64,000 nucleotides of DNA, taken from NCBI RefSeq assembly GCF_002563795.1, contig NZ_PDJL01000003.1:1116001-1180000 (forward strand). The letters run 5' to 3'. The translations under genes and the position numbers were made by a program. This DNA comes from Vibrio sp. ES.051 (lineage in GTDB: Bacteria; Pseudomonadota; Gammaproteobacteria; Enterobacterales; Vibrionaceae). Shown here piece by piece: positions 52,494 to 61,262 of the stretch. Positions within the stretch are counted from its first letter, which is position 1. Each line of letters begins with the position of its first letter. Under the pieces are notes generated by a model, which was not told the origin of the DNA, made no database searches, and saw only the letters and a program-made list of their open reading frames with translations.

Positions 52494-55400
52494 ATGTTTA
52501 CAGCTACGCACGTGTTGACACCGGAATTTATCGGGCAGCCGCTTGATAAATTGTGGTCACTGATCTCGCCATTATATATGGTGGACGAGTCTCAATGGCT
52601 AGAGCAACTATTGCCACTAGCGACGCCGACAGAGGATGAAAAGTCGGCGATCACTACCCAAACAACCCAGCTTATCGAAGCCATTCGTGCCGATAAGAAG
52701 TCAATCCAGATGATTGATGCTTTACTGCTGGAATACAGCTTAGATACTCAAGAAGGTATCTTACTGATGTGTCTGGCAGAAGCATTAATGCGTATCCCTG
52801 ATGCCGCGACGGCAGATTCTTTGATTAAAGATAAGTTGAGCGTTGCAGACTGGAAATCTCATCTGAAAAGTTCTGATTCAGTGTTTGTTAACGCATCAAC
52901 ATGGGGATTAATGCTGACAGGTAAAGTGGTTGGACTTGGTGAGCAAGGCACCCAGAGCCCAAGTCAGGCTGTAAACCGTCTGGTTAATAAATTTTCTGAA
53001 CCTGTGATTCGTAAAGCCATGTATCAGGCAATGAAGATCATGGGTCACCAGTTTGTTCGTGGCCGTACGATTGAAGAAGCGCAAAAGAATGGTCGCCCAA
53101 TGCGCGATAAAGGCTTCACCTACTCATTTGATATGTTAGGTGAGGCGGCGCTAACAACCGCTGACGCGAACAAGTACTTCAAAGATTATCTAATGGCCAT
53201 CGAAGCCGTGGGCCGAGAGACTTACGGCAACGACACCAGCCCAGCGCCTTCAATTTCAATTAAGCTTTCAGCATTGCACCCGCGTTACGAAGTGGCAAAC
53301 GAAGAACGTGTAATGACTGAGCTGCATGACACGTTAATGCAACTATTAAAGCGTGCGATAGAAGTGGATGTTGCCATTACGATTGATGCAGAGGAAGCCG
53401 ATCGTCTTGAACTTTCTTTAAAACTATTTGAGAAAGTGTACCGCAGCGACCTCGTTAAAGGTTGGGGCAAGTTCGGCTTGGTTATTCAGGCGTATTCGAA
53501 ACGCGCTCTTCCTGTGCTGGTATGGTTAAACGCGCTGGCAAAAGAGCAGGGCGACCTTATTCCACTGCGTTTAGTGAAAGGTGCCTACTGGGATAGCGAA
53601 ATTAAGTGGTCTCAACAAGCGGGGTACGAGAACTACCCAGTTTACACTCGTAAAGAAGGGACGGACGTCGCGTTCCTAGCGTGTGCTCGCTTCCTATTGA
53701 GCGAAGGCGTGCGTGGCAATATCTATCCGCAGTTTGCGAGCCATAACGCTCACACAGTGACCGCGATTGCTGTTATGGCAGAACATAAGGAGTATGAGTT
53801 CCAACGTCTACATGGTATGGGAGATTCACTGTATAACCATGTTATGGAAATGTATGGTCAGCCAGTACGTATTTACGCTCCTGTCGGTAGCCATGCTGAT
53901 CTTCTTCCTTATTTAGTTCGTCGTCTGCTTGAAAATGGCGCCAACAGCTCGTTTGTACATCGATTGGTTGATGCGCGTTGTCCGATTTACGAGTTGACGC
54001 ATCACCCTGTTGATGTGTTAACGAGTTTTGACACGCTACACAACGACAAAATCCCATTACCGGCGGATATTTTCCCTGAACGTAAGAACTCATATGGCGT
54101 CAATATTGACATCGACAGTGAAGCGAAGCCATTTGACGCGCAGGTAGAAAGCTTCATGGACAATCAGTGGGTTGCAGGCCCGATGATCAATGGTGAACGT
54201 TTTGCCGAAAGCATGATCAAGGCGAACGCAGCAGAGATCATCACCGCACCATACGATCGTCGAATAGAAGTGGGTCAAGTGGCGTTTGCTACTCTTGATC
54301 ATGTTTCCGCAGCCATTGAAGCAGCGCAAGCCGCTTTCCCTGATTGGAAAGGGGTTAGCGTTGAGCAAAAAGCAACATGCTTAGAAAAGCTTGCGGACTT
54401 GATGGAAGAAAACCTCGCTGAACTGGTGGCAATTTGCCATAAAGAAGCAGGTAAGACGATTCACGATGGTATTGATGAAGTCCGCGAAGCGGTCGATTTC
54501 TGTCGTTACTACGCGAAACAAGCACAAAATCTGCAACCATTTGAGCTGGAAGGCTTCGATGGCGTGAAACGTATTTCGAGCCGTGAAGGTCTGGGTGTGT
54601 TTGTGTGTATCAGTCCTTGGAACTTCCCGCTTGCGATCTTCCTTGGTCAGGTGACCGCAGCGCTGATTGCCGGTAACACTGTTGTTGCAAAACCCGCGGA
54701 GCAAACCAGCTTAATTGCCGCTCGTGCTATTGAGTTGATACTTGAGGCCGGTTTCCCTGCCGGTGCTATTCAACTGATCACAGGTCGCGGTGGGGAAATT
54801 GGTCATGCACTGACTTCTCATGATGCGATTGCAGGTGTGGCGTTTACTGGATCTACTGCGACTGCACAGCGGATTAATGTCACGTTAGCGCAGCGCACGG
54901 CTAAACCGGTTCCGTTTATTGCGGAAACGGGTGGTCAAAACGCGATGATCGTGGACAGTACGGCACTGCCAGAGCAGGTTGTGCGTGATGTGATTCGCTC
55001 AGCGTTTGCTTCGGCAGGTCAGCGCTGTTCTGCTCTGCGTGTTTTGTTTGTGCAAGAAGATGTCGCAGATCGAATGATCAACCTGATTCAAGGTGCGATG
55101 AAAGAGCTGCATGTTGGTCTGCCTTACCTACATCAAACGGATGTAGGTCCGGTTATTGACTGTAACGCCAAACAAAAACTCCTTGCTCATCTAGAGCACA
55201 TGAGTAAAACACAAACTAAAGTGGCTCAACTACAGCTTGACGAACTATGCCAGCATGGCGATTTTGTTTCGCCAAGTGCGTTTGAAATATCAGGTATTCA
55301 TGTACTAAAAGAAGAGCAATTTGGTCCTATCTTACACATTGTTCGCTTTAAAGCTGCTGAGTTACCAAACGTAGTCGCGCAAATCAACCAAACTGGATTT

Positions 55401-55625
55401 GGCTTGACGATGGGTATCCATAGCCGAAATGAAACCACTTACCGTTGGATTGAGAAGCACGCTCGCGTGGGTAACTGCTATATTAACCGAGATCAAGTCG
55501 GTGCCGTGGTTGGTGTTCAGCCATTTGGTGGGCAAGGCTTGTCAGGTACAGGTCCGAAAGCGGGTGGTCCACACTACCTGTTCCGTTTTACTCAGCATCT
55601 TCTTGCTCAAGCAGAGAACGCATAA
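52494..55625 (+). CDS. putA: Bifunctional proline dehydrogenase / P5C dehydrogenase PutA
   Basis: 1,043 residues, the short bifunctional form. Oxidises proline to glutamate in two steps at the membrane face using FAD and NAD+. The N-terminal ribbon-helix-helix DNA-binding domain of E. coli PutA is absent, so it cannot be its own repressor. Proline dehydrogenase barrel about 130-480 (RLVKGAYWDSEIKW, and LLENGANSSFVHRLVDARCP), ALDH domain about 560-1040 with catalytic Glu in FIAETGGQNAM and Cys845 in AGQRCSALR. Followed after 11 bases by an ALDH-like gene and then putP. Confidence 0.95.
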   Translation: MFTATHVLTPEFIGQPLDKLWSLISPLYMVDESQWLEQLLPLATPTEDEKSAITTQTTQLIEAIRADKKSIQMIDALLLEYSLDTQEGILLMCLAEALMRIPDAATADSLIKDKLSVADWKSHLKSSDSVFVNASTWGLMLTGKVVGLGEQGTQSPSQAVNRLVNKFSEPVIRKAMYQAMKIMGHQFVRGRTIEEAQKNGRPMRDKGFTYSFDMLGEAALTTADANKYFKDYLMAIEAVGRETYGNDTSPAPSISIKLSALHPRYEVANEERVMTELHDTLMQLLKRAIEVDVAITIDAEEADRLELSLKLFEKVYRSDLVKGWGKFGLVIQAYSKRALPVLVWLNALAKEQGDLIPLRLVKGAYWDSEIKWSQQAGYENYPVYTRKEGTDVAFLACARFLLSEGVRGNIYPQFASHNAHTVTAIAVMAEHKEYEFQRLHGMGDSLYNHVMEMYGQPVRIYAPVGSHADLLPYLVRRLLENGANSSFVHRLVDARCPIYELTHHPVDVLTSFDTLHNDKIPLPADIFPERKNSYGVNIDIDSEAKPFDAQVESFMDNQWVAGPMINGERFAESMIKANAAEIITAPYDRRIEVGQVAFATLDHVSAAIEAAQAAFPDWKGVSVEQKATCLEKLADLMEENLAELVAICHKEAGKTIHDGIDEVREAVDFCRYYAKQAQNLQPFELEGFDGVKRISSREGLGVFVCISPWNFPLAIFLGQVTAALIAGNTVVAKPAEQTSLIAARAIELILEAGFPAGAIQLITGRGGEIGHALTSHDAIAGVAFTGSTATAQRINVTLAQRTAKPVPFIAETGGQNAMIVDSTALPEQVVRDVIRSAFASAGQRCSALRVLFVQEDVADRMINLIQGAMKELHVGLPYLHQTDVGPVIDCNAKQKLLAHLEHMSKTQTKVAQLQLDELCQHGDFVSPSAFEISGIHVLKEEQFGPILHIVRFKAAELPNVVAQINQTGFGLTMGIHSRNETTYRWIEKHARVGNCYINRDQVGAVVGVQPFGGQGLSGTGPKAGGPHYLFRFTQHLLAQAENA

Positions 55626-55636
55626 GGAGTCGTATT

Positions 55637-56344
55637 ATGGTTCATCAGATCACCTATTTTAAAGATGCATTTTCTGCGTGGGAGCAGTGGAATCTGACCG
55701 ATTTTGATTACAAATGCGAGCATATGCTGGCATTTAAATCTGCACTAGAAGCGCAACAATCTGCTGTTGCTAAAGTGGTTTCGTATCACTTGCAGCAAGC
55801 GTCGGCTCTTCTTGCAGAAACTCACCAATTAGTGGGCCCTACGGGTGAAACTAACGAACTGTATACCGCAGGCCGTGGTGTGGCTTTGGTGATTTGTGAA
55901 AACAACATCGAACCCACGGAAAACGCATTATACAGTGCATTTGCAATGATCACCTGTGCCCTGATTGCAGGTAACAGTGTGATTGTGTGCAGTGACAATG
56001 CAAAGCTAAACCAATTGGTTAAGCACGCTGTATCGTCGATAAACTTCCCATCTAACTTAGTCCAAGTGGTTGCGTACGATGCGTCTGCTCCGTTGCTTGA
56101 GAGTGACGTACGTAGTGTGGGTTATGTTGGGTATTCACAGGTTGAGCATGCGCTCAATCTTCAACTGGCTAAGCGCGATGGCGCGATCGTCGGCTTAGTT
56201 TCTGAAACGGATTTAGAGTCATTGACATTGGCTCACGATCCTCATCTTTCGTTGCGCTTCATTACCGAGTGCACTAGAACGATAAATATTACCGCGGTGG
56301 GTGGTAACGCGACTCTACTCGAGTTGGGGAACGACACTCACTAA
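55637..56344 (+). CDS. Orphan ALDH-like domain protein in the put operon
   Basis: 235 residues. It is often annotated as a P5C dehydrogenase, but it is only half the size of an ALDH and I see neither catalytic Cys nor Glu in the usual motifs. The NAD-domain-like stretch (VALVICENNIEPTENALYSA, then FAMITCALIAGNSVIVCSDN) resembles the C-terminal ALDH-superfamily domain that trifunctional PutA carries in cis. It may be that domain as a separate partner subunit. AAGGAG lies before its ATG; co-transcribed with putA. Confidence 0.75.
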   Translation: MVHQITYFKDAFSAWEQWNLTDFDYKCEHMLAFKSALEAQQSAVAKVVSYHLQQASALLAETHQLVGPTGETNELYTAGRGVALVICENNIEPTENALYSAFAMITCALIAGNSVIVCSDNAKLNQLVKHAVSSINFPSNLVQVVAYDASAPLLESDVRSVGYVGYSQVEHALNLQLAKRDGAIVGLVSETDLESLTLAHDPHLSLRFITECTRTINITAVGGNATLLELGNDTH

Positions 56345-56471
56345 CCTGACTTGTGATATCCATCTGGTTTGATAGCTGATCCTGATGGGTGTCTCTTACT
56401 TTGATGTATTACTGAGCCGGTAAAATATTAGAGCAGGCAAGGAAGGAAATTATTATAACGAGGACTATCTA

Positions 56472-57965
56472 ATGATAGAAAATAGCTTTGCTATCACGTC
56501 CACTTTTGTGGCGTATTTACTGATTATGGTTGCTATTGGCGTTTACGCGTATAAGAGGACTTCCAATTCATCTGATTACTTCCTAGGTGGCCGTAGCCTA
56601 GGTCCGTGGCCAGCGGCATTATCTGCAGGTGCATCAGACATGAGTGGTTGGTTGCTATTGGGTTTACCGGGTTATGCATATGCTGCGGGTATCGAAGCTT
56701 TTTGGCTCGCTGGTGGCCTGCTTCTTGGTACATGGGCAAACTGGTTGATCAGTGCTAAACGTTTGCGTACTTATAGTATCCAAACTGATTCGTTAACGTT
56801 GCCAGAGTTTCTGTCACGTCGATTCAATGATAAATCGAAACTGATCCAGACAATCTCTGCGTTTTTCATTCTTTTATTTTTCCTTTTCTACACCAGCTCA
56901 GGTTTGGTTGCAGGGGGCAAACTGTTTGAGACGGTATTCGGTCTAGATTACACCTATGCGGTAATCATCGGTACAGTATGTGTGGTTTCTTACACGCTAT
57001 TCGGTGGTTTCCTCGCGGTATCTTGGACTGACTTAGTACAAGGTCTGTTGATGGCAGCGGCACTAATGATTGTTCCTGTTACGGTTATGGACGGTGGACT
57101 AGGGCAGCTAACTTCTGATCTACGTGACATCAACCCAGAGCTTGCAACGCTATGGAATGACGTAAAAGGTGAACCGCTATCGGCCATTGCGATTATCTCT
57201 TTAGCTGCATGGGGGCTGGGCTATTTTGGTCAGCCACATATCTTAGCGCGATTTAAAGCGACTCGTTCAAACAAAGACCTCACGACTGCACGCCGTATCG
57301 CTGTGATTTGGACTGCACTGTCTATGGTTGGCGCGATGCTGGTTGGCTTAGTGGGACTGGTTTGGGTGACGGGTCATCCGGGTACTCAGCTAGAAGATGG
57401 TGAGAAAGTCTTCATGCTATTAGTGAACGCGGTCTTTCATCCCGTGATTGCAGGCATGTTGCTTGCTGCAATTTTAGCCGCAGTCATGAGTACGGCTGAC
57501 TCTCAGCTTCTTGTGTCTTCTTCCGCCCTTGCCGAAGACTTCTATAAGCAAGTATTCAAACCAAGCGCGTCTTCAGAAGAGATAGTTATGATTGGCCGTA
57601 TCGGTGTTGTCGTGATTTCTTTTGTGGCGTTATTCTTGGCAATGAATCCAGACAGCTCTGTACTTGGCCTTGTTTCTTACGCATGGGCAGGTTTTGGTGC
57701 TGCATTTGGTCCAGCCGTTGTGCTGAGCCTTTACTGGAGTGGCATGAACCGCAATGGTGCCCTAGCCGGTATTCTTGTTGGTGGTATCACTATCGTAGTA
57801 TGGAAGCAGCTAACAGGCGGTTGGTTTGATGTTTACGAAATCGTACCGGGTATCATTTTCTCTACGATTACTATCATAGCAGTCAGCAAGCTAACAGGTG
57901 GTGCAGGACAAGACGTGCTAGATCAGCATAAGTCATACCAGAAGAAATTGATTGACTTAGACTAA
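56472..57965 (+). CDS. putP: Sodium/proline symporter PutP
   Basis: 497 residues, SSS family (LeuT fold), 13 membrane segments. The sodium/proline signature is seen: DYFLGGRSLGPWPAALSAGA, then SDMSGWLLLGLPGYAYAAG, and AAVMSTADSQLLVSSSALAED further on. It imports proline with Na+ as carbon, nitrogen and osmoprotectant source. Third gene of the put cluster, 127 bases after the ALDH-like gene, so it may have its own promoter as well. Confidence 0.95.
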   Translation: MIENSFAITSTFVAYLLIMVAIGVYAYKRTSNSSDYFLGGRSLGPWPAALSAGASDMSGWLLLGLPGYAYAAGIEAFWLAGGLLLGTWANWLISAKRLRTYSIQTDSLTLPEFLSRRFNDKSKLIQTISAFFILLFFLFYTSSGLVAGGKLFETVFGLDYTYAVIIGTVCVVSYTLFGGFLAVSWTDLVQGLLMAAALMIVPVTVMDGGLGQLTSDLRDINPELATLWNDVKGEPLSAIAIISLAAWGLGYFGQPHILARFKATRSNKDLTTARRIAVIWTALSMVGAMLVGLVGLVWVTGHPGTQLEDGEKVFMLLVNAVFHPVIAGMLLAAILAAVMSTADSQLLVSSSALAEDFYKQVFKPSASSEEIVMIGRIGVVVISFVALFLAMNPDSSVLGLVSYAWAGFGAAFGPAVVLSLYWSGMNRNGALAGILVGGITIVVWKQLTGGWFDVYEIVPGIIFSTITIIAVSKLTGGAGQDVLDQHKSYQKKLIDLD

Positions 57966-57990
57966 GTACTACAAGCGTCATCGTATCAAA

Positions 57991-58020
57991 AAGGCCCGCT
58001 CATCCAGCGGGCTTTGTTTT
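57991..58020. terminator. Terminator of putP
   Basis: AAGCCCGCT/AGCGGGCTT-type stem with a 5-base loop, followed by GTTTTA; A-run on the other side serves the minus strand. Confidence 0.75.
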
Positions 58021-58042
58021 ATCTGCTCCATCGCTTCTAAAG

Positions 58043-58165
58043 TCAGCGCATGAGGGAGCCAAGGTAGGTAGACTTCGAGATTTCTTGTCTACGAACAACC
58101 GCTTGATGTGCTTCTTCCATTCGCTCTAAGCAAGTTGGGATGAGCTTAAGGCGTTTGGTTTCCAT
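58043..58165 (-). pseudogene. Truncated GNAT acetyltransferase N-terminus
   Basis: 40 codons (METKRLKLIPTCLERMEEAH... ending SLMR) with a perfect AAGGAG site 7 bases before the ATG. The sequence looks like the first helix and strand of RimJ/RimL-type GNAT proteins and then stops; no continuation is seen before the putP terminator. Either a remnant that is still translated or a short peptide. Confidence 0.45.
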
Positions 58166-58312
58166 AGCGGGTCTCCTTGAGCATAATTATTACTAAAAAT
58201 CATTTAAACAGAAACACTTAGTCACACCTAGTTATCTTAAGAACATTAATCGCTTGGTTTGCTGGAGAGAAGCTGCGAGAATTGGCGCGTTATAAACATA
58301 AAATGGTTTAAT

Positions 58313-58552
58313 ATGAAATTTCTAGTAAGAAACTTAGCTCGTGAGACAACAGAGCAAGATATCCGTACACTGTTCTCCAACTACGGTAAGGTTGAGTTGT
58401 GTACATTAGTGCTTGATCAAGAAACGGGTCTATCGAAAGGGTTTGGTTTTGTGAGCATGCCTGATGAAGCAGAGGCTTCAGCAGCGCTGGAGGCTCTAAA
58501 CTTGTCTTCGGTTCATAATAACAAGATTCGCGTGAAAGTGGCGCAAGACTAG
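58313..58552 (+). CDS. RNA recognition motif (RRM) protein
   Basis: 79 residues from the ATG at 58313; 18 earlier codons are not family-like. One RRM: RNP2 is FLVRNLA, RNP1 is KGFGFVSMP. Bacterial single-RRM proteins bind single-stranded RNA and are often cold-induced; the target is not known. The ribosome binding site is weak. Followed by a hairpin with T-run. Confidence 0.9.
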   Translation: MKFLVRNLARETTEQDIRTLFSNYGKVELCTLVLDQETGLSKGFGFVSMPDEAEASAALEALNLSSVHNNKIRVKVAQD

Positions 58553-58612
58553 TTTTACCTCCACAGCTGAGACTGAGGCGCTATCTGTCCGTCCACTACT
58601 CAAGTGGACTAA

Positions 58613-58634
58613 AAACCAACGGTGATGTTGGTTT
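58613..58634 (+). terminator. Probable terminator of the RRM gene
   Basis: AAACCAAC / GTTGGTTT, 8-bp stem with a 6-base loop; U-tract short. Confidence 0.55.
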
Positions 58635-58683
58635 AACTAGTATATGGCGATGCTCTTCAATCAGAGACGTCGCTATCACTTCA

Positions 58684-58698
58684 ATTCACACTGTAAAT
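58684..58698. promoter_or_regulatory. Degenerate parS2-like site
   Basis: ATTCACACTGTAAAT differs from the consensus NTTTACANTGTAAAN by one base (C for T) in the left arm. Non-coding position. Confidence 0.5.
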
Positions 58699-58989
58699 TG
58701 CACTTATCAAGTGAAGTGAACGTCTGATTTGAGTGACTTCTTACCGAGTTAAGTTGTGAGTCACCACCATCGTCTATGTGTGATGTGTCGTAATATTGCA
58801 CATATAAATACGTTTTTTATAATAACGGAATAAAAGTTGAGGTCTGACCAATGTCTCAATTTGTTTAGACGTTAGTTCAATTTTTTGAAGATAGTACACA
58901 AAAAGTTAAAGGGGCTTTTTTATTGTGGAATTATTTTGAACAAAATATGTCAATTGTCAGTAGTTCATAAAAAAGCAGGGAGAAAAGAA

Positions 58990-59238
58990 ATGCCGGATAT
59001 ATATTGCTCAACTTGTAGAAAATCAACACAACACAAGGTGATCATGAAGCGTTGTGAGTCACAACCCGTTGAAACTTTAGCAGGTAAAGTGGTGAGTTTT
59101 ACACAGTTGATGGCGAAATTTGTATCGGGCGAGCACTACTATGAAATGGAACCGCAATACTACTGCCGTTGCTGCAATAATCGAGCGATTGGTGAAGTGA
59201 TTCCACACCCTGCAAGACACACCTCTGCAATACTCTAA
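58990..59238 (+). CDS. Small zinc-ribbon protein, 82 residues
   Basis: Starts MPDIYCSTCRKSTQHKVIMK, with GGGAG 8 bases before the ATG; the upstream 35 codons are not credible. Two pairs of Cys, CSTC near residue 6 and CRCC near residue 60, probably bind one zinc. Between them is a His-rich amphipathic part. No family is recognised. Single gene. Confidence 0.7.
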   Translation: MPDIYCSTCRKSTQHKVIMKRCESQPVETLAGKVVSFTQLMAKFVSGEHYYEMEPQYYCRCCNNRAIGEVIPHPARHTSAIL

Positions 59239-59540
59239 TTGAGCCGCTATGCTGCTAATGGTTGCAGGCTAGATACGGGCGAACCGTCGAGAATCATTGG
59301 GCGTTCATAAAAGCGTATCTATGTACTAAAAGTTTTACGATCTCGTGATAAACCGTAGTGAATGTCGATTGGTCGATACCAACCGGTTTTATACGCGTGT
59401 TGTAACGTTAATATTGCTTTCCCTTCAGTCACTTTCCTTATTATTGTCTTACCTCTACCACATTGCCTCTGTTTGACGCTTACTTTTACTTTGTTGGCTG
59501 CAAAAATCATAAGTAAAGGCTTTTTACGAACACGCCTTGA

Positions 59541-59831
59541 GCCGTATACCATTTGGCTCTGCCAGTATTTATCCATATGCGTCTTGATCAAACCTGTTTC
59601 TCGATCTTCGGAAAGTTTGCCAAAGCGATTGAATTAATGCCGGAAATTGAAGAGTGTTACTCACTTTCTGGTGGCTTCGATACTATGGTTAGGGTTAAGA
59701 GTATAAAAGCTTATCAGGAATTCATGTCGGGTAAGCTTGGAACACTGTTAGGAGTCATTCAAACGTGCAGTGAGGTCGTGATGGAAGAGCATAAAATTGA
59801 GTTTGGAGTGAATCCTGAGTTAATAAGCTAG
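59541..59831 (+). pseudogene. Lrp/AsnC ligand-binding domain remnant
   Basis: The frame reads LPVFIHMRLDQTCFSIFGKF, then AIELMPEIEECYSLSGGFDT and ends like an AsnC C-terminal (RAM) domain (VIQTCSEVVMEEHKIEF). The N-terminal HTH is missing. Just upstream another frame reads IISKGFLRTRLEPYTI, close to the linker that normally joins the two domains, so one base has probably been lost near 59553. There is no good start codon. Best read as a decayed regulator; a stand-alone RAM protein is the alternative. Confidence 0.5.
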
Positions 59832-59870
59832 CGTGTGGAGTCTCAACAGTAACGAATTATTTTGAGATCA

Positions 59871-59896
59871 AAAAAGGAGCTGTGAAGCTCCTTTTT
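59871..59896. terminator. Bidirectional terminator
   Basis: AAAAAGGAGCT-GTGA-AGCTCCTTTTT, 11-bp stem, between the Lrp remnant and the convergent DUF445 gene. Confidence 0.85.
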
Positions 59897-59916
59897 ATCG
59901 TTTTGACAAGCAAAGG

Positions 59917-60624
59917 TTATGCGCTGATCAGCGTGCTAATAACACCTATCAAACCACCAAACACACCACCCCAGACAACGAGCCAGCCAAGGTGTTCTTT
60001 GATCATTTTTTGCACCATTTCTTTGACCAATGCGGGGGTTAATTCACTCAAGCGTTGATCGATAATCCCTTCAATATTTTGCTTAATTTCATCCATCATC
60101 GCTGGCGATTCAAACTGTTCTTTCAACGCTTCTTTGACGGCATCGCTTTGGCTAAGCTCGGTTAGAGACGTTTGCATCTTTTCAACGAAAGGTTGTTTCA
60201 TTGGCTGCAGAGCTTCTACGCCACCAAACATCGTCAGCATGCCGCCAAATTGAGAGGCTTCAATTACTTCCACCAAAGAGTCGAATGCTGGGCTGAAATC
60301 GACTTTATCGATGACAGGTTGAAGATTAATACTTGCGCTGCCAGTCATCTCTTGATTTAAAAAACGATCGATATTTTCTTCGGTAAAAAACTGCTCCATC
60401 ATTAGGTTTTTGATGGCAAGTTTGAACGCTTCAAAGCGCGCTGGAATGACACCAGACCCGTATAAGCCAGGCACTTTTTCAAACAGCATGTGTATTGCAA
60501 GCCAGTTGGTGATGGCACCAGAAAACGCAAACAGTCCCGCATACCAAAGATAATCGTGTTGTAGTTGATGACCTGCCCCCATTAAAGCGATAGCGAGGAG
60601 ATTCGTTAGCAAACTTTTGTTCAT
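59917..60624 (-). CDS. DUF445-family membrane protein
   Basis: 235 residues. Hydrophobic N-terminus (LLTNLLAIALMGAGHQL and WYAGLFAFSGAITNWLAIHM, the latter with the family's conserved TNWLAI), an amphipathic helical middle and a hydrophobic C-terminus (WLVVWGGVFGGLIGVISTLI). Shorter than the 400-residue members such as YjiN. The role is unknown; some relatives affect envelope or biofilm. Single gene. Confidence 0.85.
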   Translation of the reverse strand: MNKSLLTNLLAIALMGAGHQLQHDYLWYAGLFAFSGAITNWLAIHMLFEKVPGLYGSGVIPARFEAFKLAIKNLMMEQFFTEENIDRFLNQEMTGSASINLQPVIDKVDFSPAFDSLVEVIEASQFGGMLTMFGGVEALQPMKQPFVEKMQTSLTELSQSDAVKEALKEQFESPAMMDEIKQNIEGIIDQRLSELTPALVKEMVQKMIKEHLGWLVVWGGVFGGLIGVISTLISA

Positions 60625-60765
60625 AGTGATCAGTTATTCATGAATGAAAGAAGAAATAAGTAGGCATGATTCTATACCTAAGTTACACCGAGATGCTAGG
60701 TTGAGGGAACAAGGGGTAGGGAGTATTGGCAAAGATTCACGTTATTTATAACCGGCCAAAAAGAA

Positions 60766-60789
60766 CAAAACCCGACAATTATTGTCGGG
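60766..60789 (-). terminator. Terminator of the 38-residue zinc-ribbon gene
   Basis: CCCGACAA / TTGTCGGG, 8-bp stem with a TTA centre; on the minus strand followed by TTTTGTTC. Confidence 0.75.
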
Positions 60790-60825
60790 CCACTGCTTTT
60801 TCTTAGTAAAACTAAGATAATTTTT

Positions 60826-60942
60826 TTAGAGACGGTAAATCTTATCGCAAAGCTGGCATTTCCATCTCTCTGAATAGCCAAAGAGTTTGTCAGCCCAACT
60901 TGTTTTTACTTGAATGATCTGCATTGAACCACATTTACACAT
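60826..60942 (-). CDS. 38-residue zinc-ribbon microprotein
   Basis: MCKCGSMQIIQVKTSWADKL..., ending CDKIYRL. CxC at residues 2-4 and CxxC at 29-32 make a minimal zinc ribbon. AAGGTAA lies 7 bases before the ATG and its own terminator follows. No family is recognised; it is too small for most gene finders. Confidence 0.6.
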   Translation of the reverse strand: MCKCGSMQIIQVKTSWADKLFGYSERWKCQLCDKIYRL

Positions 60943-61262
60943 AAGCTAATTACCTTATTGTTAACCTAATAACCCACTAAGTATAGCTGCTTCTTAAAAA
61001 GTGAAATGACAAATGAAGCCAGTTTGATACTCAACATGTATTCTATGCAATAGGTATACACTATCAGGGCAAAGTGTGATCGTTGTCATAGTGAACGATC
61101 CACATATGAGAAGCCATCCTCGCCACTTGAACATATTCATGTGGTTATAGGTCAAATAATCTTATGAGGTAACACTCAGTTCGTGGTCGCGTTTGCAACC
61201 TGAGTCATTTTGGATACACAAAAAACGGCGCATAAAGCGCCGTAGTTATTGATTGCTGCCGT
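60943..61262. other. Intergenic region upstream of the zinc-ribbon gene
   Basis: 320 bases with the zinc-ribbon promoter and, at its right end, the terminator of the ABC exporter. Nothing else was recognised. Confidence 0.4.
61219..61243 (-). terminator. Terminator of the ABC exporter gene
   Basis: ACGGCGC / GCGCCGT, 7-bp stem with ATAAA loop; on the minus strand followed by TTTTT. Confidence 0.8.

Larger units (their letters stand above)
58553..58989. other. Intergenic region with terminator and a degenerate parS2
   Basis: 437 bases. It holds two hairpins (GTCCACT/AGTGGAC at 58591-58609 and the terminator at 58613-58634), a one-mismatch parS2 at 58684 and the promoter of the next small gene. 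Confidence 0.45.

Noticed and set aside
54180..54305. Three TGATCA words in putA
   Set aside because: They arise from ordinary codons (Met-Ile-Asn/Lys and similar), are unphased and lack a 39-mer-like partner.
59319..59591. 90-codon minus-strand frame rich in Lys and Arg
   Set aside because: It is antisense to the Lrp remnant and linker, with no ribosome binding site or recognisable domain.
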